Origin: Herbiconiux sp. VKM Ac-1786
GTDB taxonomy: Bacteria; Actinomycetota; Actinomycetes; Actinomycetales; Microbacteriaceae
Assembly: GCF_015350805.1 (NCBI RefSeq)
Contig: NZ_JADKSG010000001.1
Location: 2,156,513 to 2,220,512 of the forward strand
Direction: 5' to 3'
DNA length: 64,000 bases
Every line of letters starts with the position of its first letter. The stretch's first letter is position 1. Positions 57,878 through 64,000 of this stretch are shown here, in pieces. Position numbers and translations under genes: made by a program. Below the pieces are notes generated by a model. It was not told the DNA's origin. It saw only the letters and a program-made list of their open reading frames with translations, and ran no database searches.

Positions 57878-60800
57878 TTGCCCAGCCCGAGAAAGCTCGT
57901 CATCGTCGAGTCCCCGACGAAGGTGAAGTCGATCGCCCAGTACCTCGGCGACGGCTTCGATGTGCTTGCCTCGGTCGGTCACATCCGCGATCTGGTCGAA
58001 CCGAAGAACCTCCCGCCCGAGCTCAAGAAGGGCTCGCTCGGCAAGTTCTCCGTCGACGTCGAGAACGGCTTCGAGCCGTACTACGTCGTCTCCGACGCCA
58101 AGAAGAAGACCGTCGCCGAACTGAAGAAGGCACTCGCCTCCGCCGACGAGCTCTACCTCGCAACTGATGAAGACCGCGAGGGCGAGGCCATCGCGTGGCA
58201 CCTCCTGCAGGTGCTGAAGCCCAAGGTGCCGGTCAAGCGCATGGTCTTCCACGAGATCACCCGTGAGGCCATCGAGGCCGCCCGCGACAACACCCGCCAG
58301 ATCGACGACGCCCTCGTCGACGCGCAGGAGACCCGCCGCATCCTCGACCGCCTCTACGGCTACGAGGTCAGCCCCGTGCTCTGGCGCAAGGTCGGCCCCG
58401 GTCTGTCCGCCGGCCGCGTGCAGTCCGCCGCCACCCGCCTGGTCGTCGACCGCGAACGGGAGCGCCTGGCGTTCACGAGCGCCAACTACTGGGACCTGAC
58501 GGCCACCCTCGCCCCTGGCGAGACCGCGAAGACCGCCCCCGAGAAAGACGCGTTCGACGCCCGCCTGGTGCGCCTGAACGGCGAGCGGGTCGCGTCGGGC
58601 CGCGACTACGACGAGTCGGGTCAGCTCAAGGGCAAGGCCGTGCCGCTCGGCGAGGCCGCCGCCACCGCCCTGAAGGATGCGCTGCAGGCCGACGGCGTCG
58701 ACATCCGCGTCAGCGCGCTCGAGAGCAAGCCCTACACCCGTCGCCCCGCGGCGCCGTTCACCACCTCGACCCTGCAGCAGGAGGCGGCCCGCAAGCTCCG
58801 CTTCTCGGCCCGGCAGACGATGAGCGTCGCCCAGTCGCTCTACGAGAACGGCTACATCACCTACATGCGAACCGACTCGCCGTCGCTCTCGCAGCAGGCG
58901 ATCAACGCGGCGCGCAACCAGGCCACCAAGCTCTACGGCGCCGACACCATCCCCGACAAGCCGCGGCTGTACAGCGGCAAGGGCAAGAACGCGCAGGAGG
59001 CCCACGAGGCCATCCGCCCCGCCGGCGAGGTCTTCAAGACCCCGTCCGAGCTGTCGGGCACGCTGCGCGGCAACGACTTCCGCCTCTACGAGCTGATCTG
59101 GAAGCGCACCGTCGCCTCGCAGATGGCCGACGCCAAGGGATCGACCGCCTCGGTCACCATCACGGCCGGCCCCGTCGAGGTCGCCGAGCTGGGCGGCACC
59201 ACCACCGCCGAGTTCTCGGCCTCCGGAACGGTCATCACGTTCCGCGGCTTCCTGCACGCCTACGAGGAGAGCCGCGACGAGGAGCGCAACGCCGCCGCCG
59301 AGCCCACCGAGGCGAAGCTGCCCGTGCTGAAGGAGGGCCAGGAGCTCGCCGCCGTCGCCCTCGACGCCGCCGGCCATGACACCACGCCGCCGCCGCGCTA
59401 CACCGAGGCCAGCCTCGTCAAGGCGCTCGACGAGCTCGGCATCGGCCGCCCCTCCACCTACGCGTCGATCATCTCCACGATCGTCGACCGCGGCTACGTC
59501 ACACCCCGCGGCCAGGCCCTGGTGCCGAGCTGGACGGCCTTCTCCGTCGTGCGCCTCCTCGAGGACTTCTTCGCCGAGCTCGTGAACTACGACTTCACCG
59601 CAGCGCTCGAGGCCGACCTCGACAAGATCGCCGACGGCGAGGAGGATCGCGTCGACTGGCTGAAGAGCTTCTACTTCGGCAGCGAGGGCCACCCCGGCCT
59701 CCGCAGCGTCATCGACAACCTCGGCGAGATCGACGCCCGCGCGGTGAACTCGGTGACCATCACCGACGACATCACGCTGCGCATCGGCAAGTACGGCCCC
59801 TACCTTGAGGTGCTCGACCCCTCGGGCGACGTCGAGGCTCCGCCCCGCCGCGTCAACCTGCCGCAAGACCTCGCTCCCGACGAGCTCACCCCCGAGAAAG
59901 CCCGCGAGCTCGTCGACGCGCCCGTCGTCACCGACCGCGTCATCGGCATCAACCCCGAGAACGGCAAGCAGGTCGTCGCGAAAGACGGTCGCTTCGGCCC
60001 GTACGTGACCGAGCTCGACCCCGAGCCGGCTCCGGATGCGGTGGTCGCCTCGACGACGGATGCTCCCGCCACCGGGTCCGCGGCCACCAAGGCCCCGGCG
60101 AAGAAGGCTCCGGCGAAGAAGGCCGCCGCCGTCAAGCCGCGCACCGCCTCGCTGTTCAAGTCGATGGATCTCGCGTCCATCGACCTCGACACCGCGCTGC
60201 GGCTGCTCGACCTGCCGCGCACCGTCGGCGACGACCCCGAGTCGGGCGAGCCGATCACCGCCCAGGGCGGCAAGTTCGGCCCCTACCTGAAGAAGGGCAC
60301 CGACACCCGCTCGCTCGAGAGCGAAGACCTGATCTTCGAGATCGACCTGCCGGGAGCGCTCGAGCTCTTCGCCCAGCCCAAGTACGGGGCCCGCCGGGCC
60401 TCGTCGGCGCTGAAGGAGTTCGAGGCCGACCCCGAGAGCGGCAAGCCGATCCGGGTGAAGGACGGCCGCTTCGGCCCGTACGTCACCGACGGCACGACCA
60501 ACGCCACGATCCCGCGCGGTGAGACCGTCGAGGAGATCGACTTCGAGCGCGCGGTTCAGCTGCTCGCCGACAAGCGCGCCAAGGGGCCGGCGAAGCCGCG
60601 CGCCAAGGCGGGCGCGGCTAAGACCACGGCGGCCAAGAAGCCGGCGGCCAAGAAGGCCCCTGCGAAGTCGACCACCGCCAAGACCACGGCGACCAAGACC
60701 ACGGCCGCCAAGACCACCACCGCCAAGACCACGGCGACCAGGACCACGGCCGCCAAGACTACGGCGGCCAAGACCACGGCATCCAAGACTACGGCGGCCA

Positions 60801-61006
60801 AGACTACGGCGGCCAAGACCACGGCGGCCAAGTCGACGGCCACGAAGACGACGGCAGCGAAGACCACCGCGGCCCGAACCACGGCAGCCAAGACCTCCGC
60901 AGCGAAGACGACGGCAGCGAAGACCACCGCGGCCGAGACCCCCGCCGCGAAGACCCCCGCCGCCAAGGCGGAGGCCGCCGCCGGCACGGGCACCCCCGCG
61001 TCGTGA
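57878..61006 (+). CDS. topA: DNA topoisomerase I
   Basis: The start is TTG 57878: AAGGAG lies six bases upstream and SPRKLVIVESPTKVKSIAQYL begins two residues later; the upstream extension to 57674 is not credible. The 1042-residue enzyme relaxes negative supercoils. It has TOPRIM (VIVESPTK and YLATDEDREGEAIAW), the active-site Tyr in GYITYMRTDSPSLS, and C-terminal GRFGPYV/GKFGPYL repeats near residues 705, 800 and 865. From about residue 905 it has a Lys/Thr/Ala tail of AKTTA units. Actinobacterial TopA tails are Lys-rich and support processivity; the threonine-heavy repeat is unusual. The next gene overlaps its stop (GTGA). Confidence 0.95.
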   Translation: MPSPRKLVIVESPTKVKSIAQYLGDGFDVLASVGHIRDLVEPKNLPPELKKGSLGKFSVDVENGFEPYYVVSDAKKKTVAELKKALASADELYLATDEDREGEAIAWHLLQVLKPKVPVKRMVFHEITREAIEAARDNTRQIDDALVDAQETRRILDRLYGYEVSPVLWRKVGPGLSAGRVQSAATRLVVDRERERLAFTSANYWDLTATLAPGETAKTAPEKDAFDARLVRLNGERVASGRDYDESGQLKGKAVPLGEAAATALKDALQADGVDIRVSALESKPYTRRPAAPFTTSTLQQEAARKLRFSARQTMSVAQSLYENGYITYMRTDSPSLSQQAINAARNQATKLYGADTIPDKPRLYSGKGKNAQEAHEAIRPAGEVFKTPSELSGTLRGNDFRLYELIWKRTVASQMADAKGSTASVTITAGPVEVAELGGTTTAEFSASGTVITFRGFLHAYEESRDEERNAAAEPTEAKLPVLKEGQELAAVALDAAGHDTTPPPRYTEASLVKALDELGIGRPSTYASIISTIVDRGYVTPRGQALVPSWTAFSVVRLLEDFFAELVNYDFTAALEADLDKIADGEEDRVDWLKSFYFGSEGHPGLRSVIDNLGEIDARAVNSVTITDDITLRIGKYGPYLEVLDPSGDVEAPPRRVNLPQDLAPDELTPEKARELVDAPVVTDRVIGINPENGKQVVAKDGRFGPYVTELDPEPAPDAVVASTTDAPATGSAATKAPAKKAPAKKAAAVKPRTASLFKSMDLASIDLDTALRLLDLPRTVGDDPESGEPITAQGGKFGPYLKKGTDTRSLESEDLIFEIDLPGALELFAQPKYGARRASSALKEFEADPESGKPIRVKDGRFGPYVTDGTTNATIPRGETVEEIDFERAVQLLADKRAKGPAKPRAKAGAAKTTAAKKPAAKKAPAKSTTAKTTATKTTAAKTTTAKTTATRTTAAKTTAAKTTASKTTAAKTTAAKTTAAKSTATKTTAAKTTAARTTAAKTSAAKTTAAKTTAAETPAAKTPAAKAEAAAGTGTPAS
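60600..60980 (+). repeat. 15-bp tandem repeat encoding the TopA AKTTA tail
   Basis: About twenty 15-bp units of the type AAGACCACGGCGGCC, with variants (AAGACTACGGCGGCC, AAGACGACGGCAGCG), in frame at the 3' end of topA. Confidence 0.88.
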
Positions 61007-61620
61007 CCGGCGTCTTCATCACCCTCGAGGGCGGTGACGGCTCGGGCAAGACCACCCAGTCCACCCTCCTCGAGGAGTGGCTGACCGCCCGGGGCCGCAC
61101 CGTCGTGCGCACCCGGGAGCCCGGCGGCACCGACTTCGGCACCGAGGTGCGCGAGATCGTGCTGCACAGCCGCGGCTTCATCACGCCGCGCGCCGAGGCG
61201 CTGCTCTACGCCGCCGATCGCGCGCAGCACATCGCCACGAAGGTGCGCCCGGCCCTCGAGCGCGGCGAGGTCGTCGTGCAGGACCGCTACCTCGACTCCT
61301 CGGTCGCCTACCAGGGCGCGGGGCGGGTGCTCGACGCCGAGGAGGTGCGCGACCTCTCGCTCTGGGCCGTCGAGGATCTGCTGCCCGACCTCACGATCCT
61401 GCTCGATCTCGACGAGACGGCCGCTCGTGCCCGCCTCGACAGCGCCGACAAGCCGTTCGACCGGCTCGAGGCGGAGAAGGGCGAGTTCCACGCGCGCGTG
61501 CGGGCCGCCTTCCTCGCCCTGGCCGAGCGGGAGCCCGCCCGGTTCCTGGTCGTCGACGCGTCGGCCGATCCCGAGACGATCGCGGCGAGCATCCGGAACC
61601 GCGTCGCGACCCTGCTCTGA
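61003..61620 (+). CDS. tmk: Thymidylate kinase
   Basis: The 205-residue enzyme makes dTDP from dTMP. P-loop EGGDGSGKTT, TREPGGTDFG, the DRY motif in VQDRYLDSSVAYQGAG, and ARARLDSADKPFDRLE in the lid region are all present. GTG 61003 overlaps the topA stop. topA-tmk-holB order is common in actinobacteria. Confidence 0.96.
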   Translation: MTGVFITLEGGDGSGKTTQSTLLEEWLTARGRTVVRTREPGGTDFGTEVREIVLHSRGFITPRAEALLYAADRAQHIATKVRPALERGEVVVQDRYLDSSVAYQGAGRVLDAEEVRDLSLWAVEDLLPDLTILLDLDETAARARLDSADKPFDRLEAEKGEFHARVRAAFLALAEREPARFLVVDASADPETIAASIRNRVATLL

Positions 61621-61636
61621 CCCCCACGGCGGGGCA

Positions 61637-61716
61637 GCCCACAGCGACCCGCCCACAATGACCCCGCCCACAGCGAGGCCGCCCACGGGGACTCCGCCCA
61701 CGACGACCCCGCCCAC
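61637..61716 (+). repeat. 15-bp tandem repeat in the tmk-holB gap
   Basis: GCCCAC recurs at 61637, 61651, 61666, 61681, 61696 and 61711, giving a 15-base period of degenerate units such as GCCCACAATGACCCC. It ends 32 bases before the holB -10 element. The 139-base gap holds no gene. Confidence 0.75.
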
Positions 61717-61747
61717 CGCCCAGCGGCGCACTGTCAGGGGCGGCCGA

Positions 61748-61753
61748 TAGATT
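61748..61753 (+). promoter_or_regulatory. -10 element, leaderless holB transcript
   Basis: TAGATT, six bases before ATG 61760. Confidence 0.6.
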
Positions 61754-61759
61754 GGAACC

Positions 61760-63004
61760 ATGACCGTCTGGAGCGACCTCACCGGCCAGTCGGCCGCCAT
61801 CGAGGTCTTCCGCGCGGCCGCTGAGAGCTCGCTGCGCCCGCGCACCGAGCCGAACGACGCCCAGCACCAGAACCCGACACCGGCGACGGATGCGCGTTCC
61901 ACCCCCGACTCGATGACCCACTCCTGGCTCATCACCGGCCCGCCCGGCTCGGGCCGCTCCAACCTCGCGTACGCCTTCGCCTCGGCGCTGCTCTGCCGCT
62001 TCGGCGGCTGCGGCGTCTGCCCCGACTGCACCCAGGTCGCCGCCCGCACCCACCCCGATCTCGCGGTGCTCGCGACTGAGCGCGTCATCATCTCGATCGA
62101 CGAGGTGCGCAAGCTCGTCTCGTCGTCGCAGTTCTCGCCGTCCGTCGCCCGCTACCGCGTCGTGGTCATCGAAGACGCCGACCGCATGCAGGAGCGCACC
62201 TCGAACGTGCTGCTGAAGGCGCTGGAGGAGCCGCCCGAGCGCACGGTGTGGATCCTGTGCGCCCCGAGCGAGGCCGACCTGCTGCCCACGATCCGCTCGC
62301 GCGTGCGCTCGGTGCGCCTGCGCGTGCCGAGCACCGACGACGTGGCGAGCCTGCTGCAGCGCCGCGACGGCGTCGACGCCGCCACCGCCGAGCGCGCCGC
62401 CCGCGAGTCGCAGAGCCACATCGGCATGGCCCACCGCCTGGCCACCAACGACGAGGCGCGGGCCCGCCGGGCCGAGACCCTCGACCTGGCCCTCGGCATC
62501 CGCTCGGTCGGCGACGCCGTGCGCGGGGCCGCCCGCCTGCTCGAGATCGCGGGCGCCGACGCCCAGGCGATCACCGAGGAGCGCGACGCCGAGGAACGCG
62601 CGAACGCGCTCCGCTCGCTCGGCGTCGAACCCGGGCAGGCCGTGCCGCTCGCGCTCCGCGGCCAGATGAAGGCACTCGAAGACGACCAGAAGCGGCGGGC
62701 CACCCGCAGCCTCCGCGACGGCATCGACCGCATCCTCACCGACCTGCTCTCGCTCTATCGCGACACCGTGCTCGTGCAGCTCGGCGCGCCCGAGAGCGTC
62801 GAGCTCGTGAACGAGGCCATCGGCGACCGGGTGCGCGACGTCGCCGCCGGCGCCGAGCCCACCCAGACCCTCGCGGCGATGGATGCCATCGCCGACGCCC
62901 GACGCCGCATCGCCGCGAACGTCGCTCCGGCCCTCTCCCTCGAGGCCATGCTCATCACGCTGGCCGAGGCCGGCCGCACCGCCGCACGAAAGGTCTCCTC
63001 GTGA
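61760..63004 (+). CDS. holB: DNA polymerase III delta-prime subunit
   Basis: The 414-residue clamp-loader subunit has the AAA+ fold with a degenerate P-loop (GPPGSGRSN, Arg in place of Lys), as expected of the non-hydrolysing delta-prime. A zinc-binding cluster CRFGGCGVCPDC, the Walker B-like VVIEDADRM, NVLLKALEEPPERTVWILCA and a changed SRC motif (IRSRVRSV) are also seen. A short unconserved N-terminal insert (residues 35-55) is present. The next gene starts within its stop codon. Confidence 0.92.
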   Translation: MTVWSDLTGQSAAIEVFRAAAESSLRPRTEPNDAQHQNPTPATDARSTPDSMTHSWLITGPPGSGRSNLAYAFASALLCRFGGCGVCPDCTQVAARTHPDLAVLATERVIISIDEVRKLVSSSQFSPSVARYRVVVIEDADRMQERTSNVLLKALEEPPERTVWILCAPSEADLLPTIRSRVRSVRLRVPSTDDVASLLQRRDGVDAATAERAARESQSHIGMAHRLATNDEARARRAETLDLALGIRSVGDAVRGAARLLEIAGADAQAITEERDAEERANALRSLGVEPGQAVPLALRGQMKALEDDQKRRATRSLRDGIDRILTDLLSLYRDTVLVQLGAPESVELVNEAIGDRVRDVAAGAEPTQTLAAMDAIADARRRIAANVAPALSLEAMLITLAEAGRTAARKVSS

Positions 63005-64000
63005 GTCGTCCCCGTCCCGCCCGCCGAACGTCCCGCCGAACGACCCGGCGCGTCACCGCGTTCGTGGCGATCGCCACGGCCGCCGTGCTCGCCCTCTCGG
63101 GCTGCGCGACCTGGTTCACCAGCGACTACGGGAACGGCGGCTCGACCGGCGGCTCCGGCGGAGACGGCGGCGGCGCGGGCGGCACCAGCACCTCGACGCC
63201 CACGGCCGAAGACGTGCCGGCCGAGCTGCAGCCCTTCTACGGCCAGATCCTCGAGTGGACGGCCTGCAGCGGCTCCTTCCAGTGCGCCACGGCGAAGGCC
63301 CCGCTCGACTGGTCGAACCCCACGGGCGACACCGTCGACCTCGCGCTGATCAAGAAGCCGACGAGCGGCACCAAGCAGGGCAGCCTGTTCGTGAACCCCG
63401 GCGGCCCCGGCGGCTCGGCCTACGACTTCGTCGAGCAGTCGGCCGACTACGCGGCACACCCCACCCTGCAGAGCGCCTACGACCTGATCGGCTACGACCC
63501 CCGCGGCACCGGCCACTCCGACGCCGTGAAGTGCCTCACCGACGAGGAGCGCGACGCCTACCTCTACGACCTCATCCCGGGTGAGCGCGGCTTGGCCGAG
63601 TGGATCGCGGCCTACACCGCCGCGGCGAAGGACTTCGCCGACAAGTGCGCCGAGAACACCGGCCCGCTGCTGGAGTTCATCGACACCGACAGCACCACCC
63701 GCGACCTCGACATGCTGCGCGCGGTCGTCGGCGACCCGAAGCTGAACTACCTCGGCTACTCCTACGGCACCTTCCTCGGGGCCGAGTACGCCGAGAACTT
63801 CCCCACGAAGGTCGGGCGCATGGTGCTCGACGGCGCCGAAGACCCCTCGTCCAGCGGCTTCGACATCAGCATCTCGCAGGCGGCCGGCTTCGAGCAGGCG
63901 CTGAAGAACTACCTCACCGCCTGCGCCGACCGCAGCGACTGCTGGTTCCAGGGCTCCGCTGATCAGGCGCTGACGGGCATCCAGAAGCTGCTCGCGAAGG
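63001..64000 (+). CDS. Exported alpha/beta hydrolase lipoprotein (TAP/SlpD-like), 3' end outside window
   Basis: GTG 63001 overlaps the holB stop and the frame is open to the window end (333 codons). An Arg-rich N-terminus leads to a lipobox LALSGC (Cys near residue 36), a Gly/Ser/Thr linker, then a TAP-like alpha/beta hydrolase. Oxyanion region VNPGGPGGSAYDF, YDLIGYDPRGTGHSD and nucleophile elbow GYSYGTFLG (Ser) are present. The C-terminal TAP domain with the Asp and His is beyond the window. Homologues are cell-surface tripeptidyl aminopeptidases or esterases. Confidence 0.88.
   Translation, partial: MSRPRPARRTSRRTTRRVTAFVAIATAAVLALSGCATWFTSDYGNGGSTGGSGGDGGGAGGTSTSTPTAEDVPAELQPFYGQILEWTACSGSFQCATAKAPLDWSNPTGDTVDLALIKKPTSGTKQGSLFVNPGGPGGSAYDFVEQSADYAAHPTLQSAYDLIGYDPRGTGHSDAVKCLTDEERDAYLYDLIPGERGLAEWIAAYTAAAKDFADKCAENTGPLLEFIDTDSTTRDLDMLRAVVGDPKLNYLGYSYGTFLGAEYAENFPTKVGRMVLDGAEDPSSSGFDISISQAAGFEQALKNYLTACADRSDCWFQGSADQALTGIQKLLAK

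Overview
The window is high-GC DNA from an actinobacterium, most likely a member of the Microbacteriaceae. The signs are strong G/C bias at third codon positions, many GTG starts, ATGA/GTGA stop-start overlaps, an actinobacterial TopA with a Lys-rich tail, an Rv2578c-type radical SAM protein, a 6C small RNA, and a recurrent TANNNT-N6/7-start layout typical of leaderless actinobacterial mRNAs. The genus cannot be set from sequence alone. No rRNA, CRISPR array, transposase, phage gene or integrase is seen, so this looks like chromosome with local accessory patches.

Layout. 1-6.8 kb: two secreted cell wall-binding proteins flank an O-acyltransferase and share an apparently identical 980-bp 3' segment. 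6.9-8.6 kb: a frame-broken Tat-signal gene, a DUF4352-like secreted protein and a 42-residue zinc-ribbon micro-gene. 8.7-16.9 kb: an MFS transporter, a MalT-like regulator, a GH16-like protein, small membrane proteins and a regulator/membrane-protein pair with a clear promoter and operator. 17.1-24.3 kb: a catabolic or scavenging cluster of NitT/SsuA-type ABC transporter, LLM flavin monooxygenase, MFS exporter, GntR regulator and flavin reductase, with a repeated CACGGCGTAAC element. 24.4-27.4 kb: a secreted protein and a two-component system. 27.5-30.4 kb: an ECF41 sigma factor, a stand-alone copy of its C-terminal-type domain and two tandem NAD(P)-binding proteins; two matching ECF41-type promoters explain the regulon. 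30.4-34.9 kb: TetR plus quinone oxidoreductase with a palindromic operator, then a secreted GH27 alpha-galactosidase.

34.9-40.8 kb: a choloylglycine-hydrolase-family enzyme, a small membrane protein, a LuxR regulator, VanZ, and a histidine kinase with a degenerate membrane partner but no receiver gene. 40.8-43.8 kb: a TetR regulator divergent from a LuxI/FeeM-like GNAT and a cysteine-free ThiF/E1-like adenylating enzyme. This is the best candidate here for an undescribed small-molecule pathway. 44.0-53.1 kb: glyoxalase-fold protein, radical SAM gene behind an SOS-like box, tdk, tRNA-Pro, metallophosphoesterase, bifunctional PBP, RidA and acs. 53.2-57.5 kb: 6C RNA followed by a compact Tad/Flp pilus locus (TadA, a TadB-TadC fusion, pilin-like, TadE-like and Rv3654c-like). 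57.9-64 kb: topA, tmk, holB and an exported alpha/beta hydrolase lipoprotein cut by the window end.

The window is also rich in codon-phase tandem repeats: 15-bp units in or near the radical SAM gene, tadBC, topA and the tmk-holB gap, and 36-bp units at the start of the tadE-like gene. Coordinates of promoters and operators are read by eye; no searches or alignments were run.
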